Source: CAVVYA01 sp963752345
GTDB taxonomy: Bacteria > Pseudomonadota > Alphaproteobacteria > SMXQ01
Direction of reading: 5' to 3'
Assembly: GCA_963752345.1 (NCBI GenBank)
Contig: CAVVYA010000020.1
Coordinates: forward strand, 1 to 64,000
DNA: 64,000 nt
Shown here: in pieces, positions 18,594 through 28,778 of the stretch
How positions within the stretch are numbered: position 1 is the first letter of the stretch
How the letters are laid out: each line of letters opens with the position of its first letter
Made by a program: the position numbers and the translations under genes
The notes under the pieces: generated by a model
What the model was told of the DNA's origin: nothing
The model's input: only the letters and a program-made list of their open reading frames with translations
The model's database searches: none

Positions 18594-18812
18594 GATACTT
18601 ATAAAACACCGATAGAGGGGCTAGGACAGCATCGGAATCTGGTCCGTTGGGGGGATCAACATGAGGGCTGACCGGCGGGCTCCGGCGGGTTCCCGTGCGA
18701 GGGGACTGCCGAGCGAGCCTTGCGATTTCACCGACCTTAAGGGCGACCCTGCTGGCGAGTTCCTTGCGAAGGACAGCCGACCGGGACCTGTGCGGGTGTG
18801 GTGACGCGCACC

Positions 18813-19505
18813 ATGGCGGATATTGCCTTTCGCGTGCTGGACTTGGCGGCTTGGCCGGCACCCACCGGCCCGCGCGTCTCGCGGCCCACGGCCACGCCCG
18901 TGCCAGCCGCGCTGCGCCGCCGCGTGACCCCGATTGGCCGCGAGGCGCTCGAGGCCGCGTGGAGCGTCCTGCCACCGGCCCGCCAGATCCGCATGGTCTT
19001 CGCCTCGCGCCACGGCGAGTATCAAAGGACGCTCCAGCTGTTGTCGGCCTTGACCGAAGAGGGCGCCGTCTCGCCCGCCGACTTCAGCATGTCGGTTCAT
19101 CATGCCCTTGCCGGGTTGCTATCCATTGTGACTGGTAATCGCGCCGGCCATACGGCGGTGGCGGCTGGACTCGACTCGTTCGGCTATGGGCTGCTCGAGG
19201 CCATAACCTGTTTCGCAGACGACGCGGCGCCTGTGCTGTTCGTCTATTTCGACGAACCGCTGCCGGACATCTACGGCGCGTCTTTCGCCGGTGGCGATGT
19301 CGCGCCGATCGCGCTGGCCTTGATCCTCGCCCCGGCATCGGACAGCGACAATGACCGCGTCGTGCTGTCCATGCCGGCCAAAGCGAGCGGCCGGCCGGCG
19401 AGCCTGGCTCAGGCGCGCGCCTTCCTTGATTTCCTCGCCTCGGGCCGATCCGAATTGCGGCTCTCGGGCGAGCGTCATGATTGGTGGTGGCGTCGTGCTG
19501 CCTGA
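18813..19505 (+). CDS. apeC: beta-ketoacyl synthase-like chain length factor
   Basis: About 230 residues, shorter than an active ketosynthase. It resembles the N-terminal part of a KS but lacks the active-site Cys: the equivalent region reads SMSVHHALAGLLSI. Such partners pair with an active KS (here apeO) and shape chain length in aryl-polyene synthesis. The ATG of MADIAFRVL was chosen; GTG codons at 18798 and 18801 are alternatives. It overlaps apeD by 29 bases. Gene symbols in this cluster follow the order of the described aryl-polyene clusters, which I recall and did not search. Confidence 0.82.
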   Translation: MADIAFRVLDLAAWPAPTGPRVSRPTATPVPAALRRRVTPIGREALEAAWSVLPPARQIRMVFASRHGEYQRTLQLLSALTEEGAVSPADFSMSVHHALAGLLSIVTGNRAGHTAVAAGLDSFGYGLLEAITCFADDAAPVLFVYFDEPLPDIYGASFAGGDVAPIALALILAPASDSDNDRVVLSMPAKASGRPASLAQARAFLDFLASGRSELRLSGERHDWWWRRAA

Positions 19506-20334
19506 CCCGCTTCGCAGAATCGGCCGTGCCTTCGGGGTCGGCTTATTCCTGGTGCTGATCGGGGTCGGCGGATCGCTGCTCGCCATGACCGTGTTTCCCT
19601 TGGTGGTGGTGACGACGGCGGACCCGCAATCGCGTCGGCGGCGCATTCAAAAGATCATGCAGTTGAGCGTGAAGAGCTATTGCTGGTGCATTCACGCGCT
19701 GGGTATTGCCGGACTGGAATTTATCGATGCCGAACGCATGCGTGGCCTTAGGGGTGTTTTAATCGTTGCCAATCATCCTTCCCTGCTGGACGTGGTGCTG
19801 ATCATGACGCTGATCCCCAGCGTCCAGTGCGTGGTGAAAGGAGCCTTGTGGCGCAATCCGTTCTTTCGCCTGACGGTGAGCGGCGCCGGCTACATCCGCA
19901 ACGATTTGGAACCCGAGGCTTTGGTGAATGCTTGCGTGGCGACGCTGCAGGCCGGCAACAATCTGATTATATTTCCCGAGGGGACGCGGTCGGTTTCGGG
20001 CCAACCGATGCATTTGCGCCGCGGCTTCGCCAACATCGCGACATTGGCGCAGGCGGATCTCCAGCCGTTGACGATTACGTGCTGGCCACCGTTTCTCGAG
20101 AAGGGCATACCGTGGTGGCGGGTGCCGGCCGAACGCCCTCGTTTCCGAGTCACGGTCGGCGAGCGTTTGAGTATCGCGCCGTTCTTGACAGCTGTTTCCC
20201 GGCCGCTGGCGACGCGGCGACTGACCGCCTATCTGCACAATTACTATTTGGAAAATTTGGCCAATGGACGAGTTGGAGTTGGATCTCAAGAGGTTGCTGG
20301 TAACAGCCTTGAAGTTGGAAGATCTGTCGCCTGA
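19477..20334 (+). CDS. apeD: 1-acylglycerol-phosphate-type acyltransferase
   Basis: About 285 residues with an N-terminal membrane helix. The PlsC-family blocks are clear: NHPSLLD (the HX4D catalytic motif) and FPEGTR. In aryl-polyene clusters this enzyme is thought to help attach the polyene to a lipid. Its 3' end overlaps the next gene, an acyl carrier protein, by 71 bases. That is unusually long and hints that another indel may have extended the reading frame (the last 25 residues look like carrier-protein DNA read out of frame). Confidence 0.85.
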   Translation: MIGGGVVLPDPLRRIGRAFGVGLFLVLIGVGGSLLAMTVFPLVVVTTADPQSRRRRIQKIMQLSVKSYCWCIHALGIAGLEFIDAERMRGLRGVLIVANHPSLLDVVLIMTLIPSVQCVVKGALWRNPFFRLTVSGAGYIRNDLEPEALVNACVATLQAGNNLIIFPEGTRSVSGQPMHLRRGFANIATLAQADLQPLTITCWPPFLEKGIPWWRVPAERPRFRVTVGERLSIAPFLTAVSRPLATRRLTAYLHNYYLENLANGRVGVGSQEVAGNSLEVGRSVA

Positions 20335-20533
20335 AGAAATCGACTCGGACGAACGCCTGTTTGGCGATTCGGGTCTGGGATTGGATTCCATTGATGCGCT
20401 CGAACTGGGCGTGGCCATTCGCAAGACCTACGGGATCAAGATCGAAACCGTTTCGGAAGAGGTGCGCGCCCATTTCGCGTCCGTGCGGAGTCTGGCTGCC
20501 TTCATCCGCACGCAGCGGGAGGCGAACGAATGA
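20264..20533 (+). CDS. apeE: acyl carrier protein 1 of the APE cluster
   Basis: 89 residues, a four-helix carrier protein. The phosphopantetheine serine is in GLGLDSIDALEL. It overlaps the end of apeD and, through ATGA, the start of apeF. It should carry the growing chain in one half of the two-ACP aryl-polyene assembly line. Confidence 0.9.
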   Translation: MDELELDLKRLLVTALKLEDLSPEEIDSDERLFGDSGLGLDSIDALELGVAIRKTYGIKIETVSEEVRAHFASVRSLAAFIRTQREANE

Positions 20534-20775
20534 CCCGCGACGAGATCTTTGCAACCCTGTCCAATTATCTGCAGGAAATTTTCGAGGTTCCGGCAGACAA
20601 GATCACGCTTCACGCCAGACTGTTCGAGGATCTTGATCTCGACAGCATCGACGCGGTCGAGCTTATGGTGAAGCTGCAGAATCTGACGGGCAAGAAGATG
20701 AAGCCCGAACAATTCAAATCCGTGCGAACGGTGGGCGACGTCGTCGACCGTGTCCATGAGCTCCTCTCGCACTAA
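20530..20775 (+). CDS. apeF: acyl carrier protein 2 of the APE cluster
   Basis: 81 residues. The modification site is DLDLDSIDAVEL. It overlaps apeE by four bases (ATGA) and apeG by 20 bases. Two adjacent and distinct carrier proteins are a hallmark of aryl-polyene clusters; one is thought to carry the aryl starter or chain and the other the malonyl extender. Confidence 0.9.
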   Translation: MTRDEIFATLSNYLQEIFEVPADKITLHARLFEDLDLDSIDAVELMVKLQNLTGKKMKPEQFKSVRTVGDVVDRVHELLSH

Positions 20776-21334
20776 GCGTCAGCCCGTCTTTTTCCTGGTG
20801 GCCGCGCTCGGCGCAGCGTACCCCCTGGTGGTCTATGCCACTCTGGGCAGCGTGCCGGCCGGCGCGCTGGTGCTGATGGCGATCGCCTTGACGGTGGCCC
20901 GCGCGGCCTTTTTCAAGGACCGCGCCACCGCGCGACCTGTCACGTATGCGCTGATCGGCGTCGCCGTTGTCACCGGCTCGCTCGCCCTGCTCGACGCGAC
21001 GACAGCGGCCAAGGCCTATCCAGTGCTGATGAGCCTGGGCTTTGCCGCCGCTTTCGGGCTCTCGCTGCTTTATCCGCCGTCGCTGATCGAGATCATGGCG
21101 GCGCGCCGTCATCCGGCGCCGAATGCCGACGCCACGCTCTACATGCGCCGAGTCAGCTTGATCTGGTGCGTATTCCTGATCGTCAACGGCGCGGTCTCCG
21201 CGGTCACCGTGATGGGCGAGCTGTGGCTGTGGACACTCTACAACGGATTGATTTCCTATCTGTTGATGGGCGTGCTGCTGACCGGCGAATGGCTGGTGCG
21301 CCGCCGCGTGCTGGCGCGTGAGGCGCGCCTATGA
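20756..21334 (+). CDS. apeG: APE-cluster integral membrane protein (COG4648-like)
   Basis: 192 residues, mostly hydrophobic, with about six predicted membrane helices (for example PVFFLVAALGAAYPLVVYAT near the start). It matches by position and character the conserved small membrane protein found between the carrier proteins and the AMP ligase in aryl-polyene clusters. No catalytic motif is visible; role unknown, perhaps in transfer of the product across or into the inner membrane. ATG at 20756 is preferred over the GTG two codons earlier. Confidence 0.75.
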   Translation: MSSSRTKRQPVFFLVAALGAAYPLVVYATLGSVPAGALVLMAIALTVARAAFFKDRATARPVTYALIGVAVVTGSLALLDATTAAKAYPVLMSLGFAAAFGLSLLYPPSLIEIMAARRHPAPNADATLYMRRVSLIWCVFLIVNGAVSAVTVMGELWLWTLYNGLISYLLMGVLLTGEWLVRRRVLAREARL

Positions 21335-22696
21335 GCTTTGTTCCGTTGTCGCAGATTTTCCCGGCTGCCTATCGCGACGACCATGTTGTGGCGCTCCGGC
21401 ATGGCCAACCGCTGACGTTCGCGGCGTTGCGCGCCGATGTCGCCGCCGCGGCGCGGCGGCTGAAACAGGCGGGATGCAAACGGGGTGCGCTGGTTTGCCG
21501 TGACAGCTACTGGTTCACCGTCGGCATGCTTGCGCTGATGCAAGCGCAAGCCGACATCGTGTTTCCCGCCAATGCTCAGCCGGGGACGCTGTCGGCGCTC
21601 AGCGGCTCTCACGACGGGCTGGTCACCGACGATCCGTCTTTGCCGGGACGCCTGCTTTTTCTGCCGGCGTCCGAACAAGGCTCCACGGCGGGGCTCGCGC
21701 CGGTCGCGGCTGCCGCGTGCCGCCTGGAATTCTTCACCTCGGGCTCGACCGGACAGTCCAAGAAGATCGTGCGCACCATGGCGCAGCTCGAGATCGAGGC
21801 GCAGACCTTCCATCGCTTGTGGGCGGCGACGGTGGGCGACGCGGCTGCCTTCACGACGGTGTCGCACCAGCACATCTATGGCATCAGCTTCAAGCTGCTG
21901 TGGCCCATAATGACCGGCCGCCCCTTCTGCGCGGCGACCCACGAATATTGGGAGTCGTTGTTGGCGGAGCTTTCGCCGGGCGCGGTGGTGGTGTCGAGTC
22001 CGGCCCATCTCACGCGGTTGGGTGGGCTCGCGCCGCTCGCGGCCGAGCGCCGGCCACGCATGGTACTATCCGCGGGGGCGCCGTTACCGCTGGCTGCGGC
22101 ACAGGATGCCGAGCGGGTATTGGGCGTGCTGCCGACGGAGATTTACGGCAGCACCGAAACCGGTGCCATTGCCACGCGCCGCCCGGCATCTGCCGAGGTG
22201 CTATGGCAGCCGTTGCCCGGCAATCGCATCCGTCTCGGTGAGGACGAACGGCTCGAGTTGCAATCTCCCTACGTCGATCCCGGCGGCTGGTTCGCCACCG
22301 CTGACCGCATCGATCTGCGTGCCGACGGCCGCTTCGCCTTGTGCGGGCGGCTCGACGGCGTTGCCAAGATCGAAGGCAAGCGGATCGGCCTTGCCGCCAT
22401 CGCCCGGGCGCTCGAGACCTTGCCCTTCGTCGAGGCAGCGGAGGTCACCGTGGTGCGCGAGGACCGCGACCAATTGGCGGCGATCGTCGTGCTGAGCGCG
22501 CTAGGGCGCGCGGCGCTGTCGGACAAAGGCGCGTTCCGCTTGACGCGTCTTCTGCGGCGTCAGCTCGCAGCCACTCAGGAAGCCGCGGGATTGCCGCAGG
22601 CGCTGGCGCTTTGTCGAGGCTATGCCCACCGGTCCGATGGGCAAGCGGGCGACCGGCGCGCTGGCGGCTTTGTTCCGTGAGAATTGCGATGGCTGA
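21331..22696 (+). CDS. apeH: acyl-/aryl-AMP ligase for starter activation (frameshifted)
   Basis: About 455 residues of the ANL adenylating family. The phosphate-loop motif is FFTSGSTGQSKK, with YGSTETG and WFATADRIDL further on. As sequenced the open frame ends in nonsense at 22680. One extra A at 22598 is the cause: without it the frame continues LPRRWRFVEAMPTGPMGKRAT, restoring the catalytic lysine motif, and stops at 22696, overlapping apeI by eight bases. It should activate the aromatic starter acid, probably 4-hydroxybenzoate-like, and load it on a carrier protein. No starter-making lyase is encoded nearby. Confidence 0.85.
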
Positions 22697-23039
22697 CCGT
22701 TTGCCGCAGGTGCTGGCGGTCCGCTCTCGGCAGGACGGCGTCGAGCTCGACCTCGTTGTGCAGCCCGAGCTGCTGTGGTTTCAAGGGCATTTCCCCGAAC
22801 TGCCGATATTGCCCGGCGTGGTGCAACTCGACTGGGCCGTCCATTTCGCCCATGAACAGGGCGTGATCGATAAGCCGGCCGCGCGGGCGTTTCAGGTCAA
22901 GTTCCGCTCCATCGTGACGCCGCGTGACGCGCTCACCTTGGTGCTGCGCCGCCAGGCTCGTGGTGGCCGCGTCGCCTTCGAGTTCCGCCGCGCCGATGAG
23001 ATCTGTTCCTCAGGGCAGCTCGTCGCCGGTGACTCGTGA
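22689..23039 (+). CDS. apeI: hotdog-fold 3-hydroxyacyl-ACP dehydratase 1
   Basis: 116 residues of the FabA/FabZ-like hotdog fold. The active-site block is FQGHFPELPILPGVVQ, where the His of GHFP is the expected catalytic residue. In aryl-polyene synthesis it pairs with a second dehydratase (apeP) to form the double bonds. It starts inside the corrected end of apeH and overlaps apeJ by TGATG. Confidence 0.87.
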   Translation: MADRLPQVLAVRSRQDGVELDLVVQPELLWFQGHFPELPILPGVVQLDWAVHFAHEQGVIDKPAARAFQVKFRSIVTPRDALTLVLRRQARGGRVAFEFRRADEICSSGQLVAGDS

Positions 23040-24724
23040 TGGCGCCCTATGACGGTCGCAGCGTGACATTCGCGCCCTGCGTCGTGATCCCGACCTTCAA
23101 CCATATGGAAGCGCTGCCGGCCATCACCGCGAGCCTGCGCGCGCAGGGCCTGCCTGTGATCATCGTCGATGACGGAAACAGCGAGCCGGTGGCATCGGCG
23201 ATCGCCGCGCTGCACGATCCGGACAATCAGGTCATCGTCCATCGCCATGCCGCGAATCTCGGCAAGGGCGTTGCTGTGTGCGACGGGTTCCGGCTGGCTT
23301 GCGAACTCGGCTACACCCACGCGATGCAGGTCGACGCGGATGGACAGCACGACCTTTCGGTTGTGCCCGACCTGCTGGCGCGCGCCGAGGCGCATCCCGA
23401 CGCCTTGATCAGCGGCGCGCCGGTTTATGACGAGAGCGCGCCGCTGGGCCGCAAGATCGGCCGCTGGGTCACCCATCTCTGGGTCTTTATCGAGACCCTG
23501 TCGTTTCGGATCACCGACAGCATGTGCGGATTGCGGGTCTATCCATTGGCGGCTGTCCAGCGCCTGTTGTCGAAGGAACGCGTCGGCGCGCGCATGGACT
23601 TCGATACCGACATCATGGTGCGCTTGTTCTGGCGCGGGGTGCCTCCCATCATGATGCCGGTCAAGGTCGTCTATCCGCCCGGCAACCGCTCCAATTTCGA
23701 TCTGCTGCACGACAATTTGCGCATCAGTGGCATGCACGCGCGGCTCGTGCTGACCATGATGCTGCGGTTGCCGTCGATTCTCGCCAATCGGCCGCGGCCT
23801 ATCGCCAGGGATGCGCGCCACTGGGCCGGCCTGATGGAGCGCGGCGCGGTCTGGGGCGTGGCGTTCATCGCGGCCGCTTACCGGCTGCTCGGCGGTCGGC
23901 TCTGTTCGGCGGTCATGCTGCCGATCGTCGGCTATTTCTATCTGACCGGCGCCGAACAGCGCCGGGCCTCGCGAAACTATTTGCGCCGCGTGCTGCCCCG
24001 GGCGCCCGGTCATTCCGACGGCATCCGTCACGCCATGGATTTCGCCAACCGGGCGGTTGAATCCTTCGGGGCCTGGGCCGGCGCCATCAAGCCTTCGTCG
24101 CTGACTTATGATAACCCCAGCGAGTTTTCCCGCATGAACGCCGAGCGGCGTGGCGCGCTCATTGTCGTTTCCCACCACGGCAATGCCGAGATAGCGCAGG
24201 CGCTGCTCGCGCCGGAGATGCGCGCCCGCCTCACCGTCCTGGTGCATACGCGTCATTCGGAAAACTACAATCGCATATTGGGCGAATTCCGTCCGAACGC
24301 CGGCAGCCGAATTTTGCAGGTCACCGAGTTCGATCCGCAGACAGCCATCCTGCTCAAGGAGCGGATTGAAGCGGGCGAGTGGGTGGCGATCGCCGGCGAC
24401 AGGGTGCCCGTGCTGTCCGAGGGACGCGTGAGCCGAGTGCCGTTTCTCGGCGAGCCGGCTGACTTCTCGCAAGGCCCGTGGGTCATTGCGGCCGTGCTCG
24501 AATGCCCGGTCTACCTGCTATTCTGCCGGCGCGAAGGCGGCGGCCGCTGGCGCCTGTTCATCGAGCGGTTTGCCGAAAACGTCGCGCTGCCGCGCGACCG
24601 GCGTCAGGAAGCACTCGCCGATTATGCGGCGGCCTATGCGCGGCGGCTCGAACGCGAGTGCCGCGAGGCGCCGTGGCAATGGTACAATTTCTTCGATTTC
24701 TGGGCGGTTAGGAACAAGGGATGA
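23039..24724 (+). CDS. apeJ: glycosyltransferase-2 / lipid acyltransferase fusion
   Basis: About 561 residues. Residues 10-230 are a GT-A glycosyltransferase (VVIPTFNH, IIVDDGN, and DADGQHD as the metal-binding DxD). Residues 330-555 are an LpxL/HtrB-type acyltransferase (SHHGNAEIA as the HX4E motif, and AIAGDRVPV). A membrane-associated linker lies between. This fusion is characteristic of aryl-polyene clusters and is believed to build the lipid anchor for the pigment. ATG at 23039; overlaps apeK by four bases. Confidence 0.9.
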   Translation: MAPYDGRSVTFAPCVVIPTFNHMEALPAITASLRAQGLPVIIVDDGNSEPVASAIAALHDPDNQVIVHRHAANLGKGVAVCDGFRLACELGYTHAMQVDADGQHDLSVVPDLLARAEAHPDALISGAPVYDESAPLGRKIGRWVTHLWVFIETLSFRITDSMCGLRVYPLAAVQRLLSKERVGARMDFDTDIMVRLFWRGVPPIMMPVKVVYPPGNRSNFDLLHDNLRISGMHARLVLTMMLRLPSILANRPRPIARDARHWAGLMERGAVWGVAFIAAAYRLLGGRLCSAVMLPIVGYFYLTGAEQRRASRNYLRRVLPRAPGHSDGIRHAMDFANRAVESFGAWAGAIKPSSLTYDNPSEFSRMNAERRGALIVVSHHGNAEIAQALLAPEMRARLTVLVHTRHSENYNRILGEFRPNAGSRILQVTEFDPQTAILLKERIEAGEWVAIAGDRVPVLSEGRVSRVPFLGEPADFSQGPWVIAAVLECPVYLLFCRREGGGRWRLFIERFAENVALPRDRRQEALADYAAAYARRLERECREAPWQWYNFFDFWAVRNKG

Positions 24725-25131
24725 TTTCGGCCGAGGTCACGGTTCGCGTGCAGTTCTACGATCTCGATCCGATGCAGGTGGTGTGGCACGGCAATTACGC
24801 GCGCTATCTCGAGGAGGCGCGTTGCGCGCTGCTCGATCGCATCGGCTACAATTATGTGGAAATGGAGGCCAGCGGCTATCTCTGGCCGATCGTCGATTTG
24901 CGCGTCAAATACGTGCAGCCGGCGCGGTTCGCCCAGCAGATCCGCGTCGTCGCCACGCTCGTCGAATATGAGAACCGGGTGTGCATCGACTATCGCATCT
25001 TCGATGCGGTGTCCGGCGCGGTGCTGACCAAGGCCTCGACCACCCAGGTCGCCGTCCATGCCGAGAGCCGGGAACTCTGCCTGGAAAGCCCGGCTCTCTT
25101 TATCGACAAGGTCAAGGCCCTGCTGCCATGA
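24721..25131 (+). CDS. apeK: 4HBT-type acyl thioesterase
   Basis: 136 residues, single hotdog domain. The 4-hydroxybenzoyl-CoA thioesterase signature is clear: FYDLDPMQVVWHGNYARYLE, with the catalytic Asp in DPMQVVWHGNY. It may release finished chains or correct misloaded carrier proteins. ATGA overlaps both with apeJ upstream and with apeL downstream show tight translational coupling. Confidence 0.88.
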   Translation: MISAEVTVRVQFYDLDPMQVVWHGNYARYLEEARCALLDRIGYNYVEMEASGYLWPIVDLRVKYVQPARFAQQIRVVATLVEYENRVCIDYRIFDAVSGAVLTKASTTQVAVHAESRELCLESPALFIDKVKALLP

Positions 25132-25739
25132 GACTCCTCCTCGCCGCCGCGATTCTGCTGGTCACGTTGGCGGGCGGGCTGCGCGCCGAACCCGCCATCC
25201 TGAAAAAGGGCGAGGTTCTGCGCGGACATTTCGTGCAGGACCGCCACCTGAGCGGTTTCGCCAAGCCGATCCGCTCGGCGGGCAGCTTCGTGCTGGTGCC
25301 CGGCTCGGGCCTGATCTGGAAATCGGAAACGCCGTTTCCGGTGACCACGGTCATCACCCCGTCGGGCCTCGTGCAGAATGTCGGCGGGTCGGAAACCATG
25401 CGCCTGTCGGCCTCGCGCCTGCCATTCTTGAGCCGCCTCTACCATATGCTGGGCGGCGCGATGGCCGGCGAGACGGGCGCGCTCGAAGCGGATTTCGCGG
25501 TGCGGCGCGAGACGGTCGCCGGCGGCGGCGAGCGTGTCACCATGACGCCGCGCCGGACGGACGATCCGATGGCGCAACAGATCAAGGCCATCGTGGTCGG
25601 CGTGAGCCGCTTCGTCGACGAGGTCGAAATCCGCCGCGCCAACGAGGATTTCGATCATCTGACCTTCAGTGGCCAGACCTTGTCGGCTGGCCCCCTCGAT
25701 CCGGCCGAGGCCGCGGCGCTCCACACGGGAACGCGATGA
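25128..25739 (+). CDS. apeL: LolA-like periplasmic carrier protein
   Basis: 203 residues with a signal peptide ending GGLRAEP. The body resembles outer-membrane lipoprotein carrier LolA (RGHFVQDRHLSGFAKPIRS, GLIWKSETPFP, then a beta-rich C-terminal part). In aryl-polyene clusters it is thought to escort the lipid-linked polyene across the periplasm to the outer membrane. Overlaps apeM by four bases. Confidence 0.85.
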   Translation: MRLLLAAAILLVTLAGGLRAEPAILKKGEVLRGHFVQDRHLSGFAKPIRSAGSFVLVPGSGLIWKSETPFPVTTVITPSGLVQNVGGSETMRLSASRLPFLSRLYHMLGGAMAGETGALEADFAVRRETVAGGGERVTMTPRRTDDPMAQQIKAIVVGVSRFVDEVEIRRANEDFDHLTFSGQTLSAGPLDPAEAAALHTGTR

Positions 25740-28124
25740 CCCGGTTTGGCCGCCGCGCGGCCCTCGCGGTCGTCTGGCTCGTTCTCGTAGCTGCGGCGGC
25801 CATCCATGTCGGCCTCACGGTTCACCGTGGCTTGCCGCTGCAGACCGATTTCATGGCGCTGCTGCCACGCGAGGATCGCGATCCCACCGTGCAGCAGGCC
25901 AAGGATGCGATGCTCGAGGCGATCTCCCAGCGCATCGTGATCCTGGTCGGCCACAGCGACCCCGCTGCCGCCCGCGCCGCCGCCGACAGTGTCGAGCAAG
26001 CTCTGGCGGGGGCCGGCTTGATCACGGCCAACCGGGATATTCCCGATGCGGAGGCGATGCGGCGCATGGGGGCGCTGTATTTCGCCCACCGCGCCGGTTT
26101 GCTGGCCGATGGCGATCGCCGCTTGCTGCTGGAGGGCCGCGGCGCGGATTTGCTGACCCGCGCCTTGTCTCAGATCTATGGCTTTGTCGGCATCGCCGAC
26201 AGCCGCCTGCTGACGCAGGACCCGTTTCAACTGTTTCCGGCCTTCCTCGCCAGCCTGCCGGTGCCGGCCAATCGCCTGTCGTTCGACGACGGCCGGATGG
26301 TGACGCGCGATGGCGCCACGACCTGGGCGCTGGTCACCGGCCAACTCACCGGCAAGGCGACGGCGCTGGCGTTCGAGCGCCGCTTCGTGGATGTGTTCAC
26401 GACGGCTGCGGCTGCCGCGCGCCAACGCGCGCCGGATCTGCAGATCCTGCGCCTCGGCGCGGTGTTTTTTGCCCACGAGGGCGCCCAGCAGGGCATGGCC
26501 GAGACCTCGCTGATCGGTGGCCTGTCGCTCGCCGGCGCCGTGCTGCTGTTCCTGCTGGTGTTTCGCCGCATGCAGCCGCTGCTGCTCGGCGTCACCGCCA
26601 TCGCCGTCGGCCTGACCGTGGCGCTGTCGGTCAGTCTCGCGCTGTTCGGCGAATTGCACGTGGCCGCGCAGTTGTTCGGGGCCGAGCCTGATCGGCATCG
26701 CCGCCGACTACAGTCTGGTCTATTTCGGCCAGACCTTCTCGCCGACGGTGCGGCCGGCCGAGCGCATTCATCGCGTCCTGCCGGCCATCGCGCTCGCCAT
26801 GTTCACCGCGGTGGTGGGCTACCTGACCCTTCTGGCCTCGCCTCTGCCGGGATTACACCAGGTCGCGGTGTTTTCGGCGGCCGGATTGTGCGCGGCATTC
26901 TGCACGGTGGCCTTGTGGTTTCCCGTGCTCGACCGCACCCCGCCGCGCCCCATGGCAGCGGCGCTCGCCCGCTCGGCCGATGCTTGGTGGGGCTGGTGGC
27001 ATGAGCCCAAGTTTCGCCGCCCGCGCGTCGCCGCTCTATCGCTTCTCGTGGTGATCGGCGCAGTCGGGCTGGCGCGGCTCGAAGCCGAAGACGACGTGCG
27101 CCGCCAGCAGGCCCTGTCGCCCACCTTGCTGCTGGAACAGGCGGCGGTGCTGCGCCTGACCGGCTTCGACCAATCCACCCAGTTCTACACCGTCGAGGCG
27201 GAGAACACCGATCAGGCGCTCCATCGCGAGGAAGCGCTCGGCGAGCGCTTGTCGGCCCTGGTGGCACAGAATGCGCTCGCCGGCTGGCGGTCGCCCGCGC
27301 GTTTCGTGCCATCGGCCGCGCGCCAGGCGGACAATCGCGACCTGGTGGAACGGACTCTGACAGCACCTCATCTCGCCGCGTTGCGCGACCAGATCGGCAT
27401 GCCCGCTGGCGCGAGCGCATCACCCGTTGGGCCGCTCGATCTGACGGATCTGCTGTCGACCGAGGCCATTTCGCTGCTGCCTCTGCTGATTCTCGACGAT
27501 GGGCCGGGACGGGCGGTGCACCTCGTCATGCTCGAGGGGGTGCGCGATCCGGCGGCGCTGCGTGGCGCGGCGGATGGGCTGCCGGGTGTGCGTTTCGTCG
27601 ATCCGACGGCAGACATCACCGACTTGTTCCGGGTCTATCGCCAGCGCGCGATCGCCCTTTTGGCGGCGTCCGCCGCGCTCATGCTGCTGCCGCTCGCCTG
27701 GCGCTACGGATTGCGCGGCGGGCTCCGCGTGCTGGGTCCACCCGCGACGGTGGCGGCTTTGACGCCGGGGCTCCTGGCGCTCGCCGGCGTGCCGTTCACG
27801 TTCTTTGGCGCCATGGCGCTCATGCTGGTGCTGTCCATGGGCATCGACTACGCGATCTTCTGCGCCGAGGGCCGCGGCCAGCGTAACGCGGTGACCCTCG
27901 TGTCGGTGGTATTGGCGATGCTGACCACATTGTTGTCGTTCGGCCTGCTGGCATTCAGCGCGTTGGCTGCCGTGCGCTCCTTCGGCCTGACCATGGCGAT
28001 TGGATTGCCGCTCGCCTTCCTGCTCGCGCCCCTGGCGGCATCGGCCGAAAGCCGCCGAACCAATGAGCCGGACCGCCGCGGAAACGATGCGTCGGCGGAT
28101 CCGGCCCGACAGCGGAATTCATGA
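25736..28124 (+). CDS. apeM: MMPL/RND-family exporter (frameshifted)
   Basis: About 795 residues in two frames, with helices near the N-terminus and two helical blocks (around 250-400 and 640-770 of the joined protein). The family signature GIAADYS appears just after the break and GMGIDYA-like sequence (LSMGIDYAIFC) in the second block. One extra C near 26682 separates LFG from ASLIGIAADYSLVYFG. The protein should be an inner-membrane exporter of the polyene or its lipid conjugate. Confidence 0.85.
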
Positions 28125-28210
28125 GTAGGTGTTTCTACCTCGCCCGCGCGCGTGGCCCGCGGCGGCCAACCTGCTATAAAGTTGGCGTCTATGAGGGGGC
28201 TGTCTGCGGG

Positions 28211-28778
28211 ATGCGCGTTTTCTTCGTTTTGGTTTTTGGTCTGCTGCTGGGTGCATGCGTCGCGCCCGTGCGCTCGTTCGACACTGTCGCGGTGGCGCCG
28301 GACATCCTGCTGGTGATGCCGTCGCCCGGCGACCTCGGCCGCTTGGTCGATGTGATGCAACTCATCACCGCGCGGCGCGGCAGCGACGTCTATGTCTTCG
28401 AGGGCCGGCTTTCCGCGACGGCGGAAAGCCTCCTGCTGGTCGGCATGGATGGCATGGGCCAGCGCATCCTCACCATTCGATGGACCGAAGGCCGCATGGA
28501 GGTCGAGCGCGCTTCCTGGCTGCCCAAGTCGGTGCGCCCCGAAAACGTATTGGCCGATATCATTCTGGTCTATTGGCCGGAGGACTCCCTGCGCCGCGCC
28601 CTGGCGCCGAGCGGCGCATCGCTCGAGAGCAGCGCCGGGTCGCGCGTGATCCGCCAGCACGGCGACGACATCATCGACGTGCGCTATGAAGGCGAGCCGT
28701 GGTCCGGCGTGGCGCGGCTGAGGAACCTTGCGTGGCAGTTACGAAATCGAGGTGCGTTCCGTGAGCGTGCCGCCGTGA
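28211..28778 (+). CDS. apeN: DUF3261-type lipoprotein (frameshifted)
   Basis: About 188 residues with lipobox LLLGAC after a 15-residue signal peptide. As sequenced it reads on into the next gene and looks like a 617-residue lipoprotein-ketosynthase fusion. One extra T at about 28728 explains this: without it the protein ends RGSYEIEVRSVSVPP at the TGA 28776-28778, which overlaps the GTG start of apeO. The small lipoprotein probably sits at the outer membrane end of the export route. An 86-base gap separates it from apeM. Confidence 0.8.

Noticed and set aside
18655..18802. 47-codon frame before apeC
   Set aside because: No ribosome site, no homology-like features, and it lies in the divergent promoter region.
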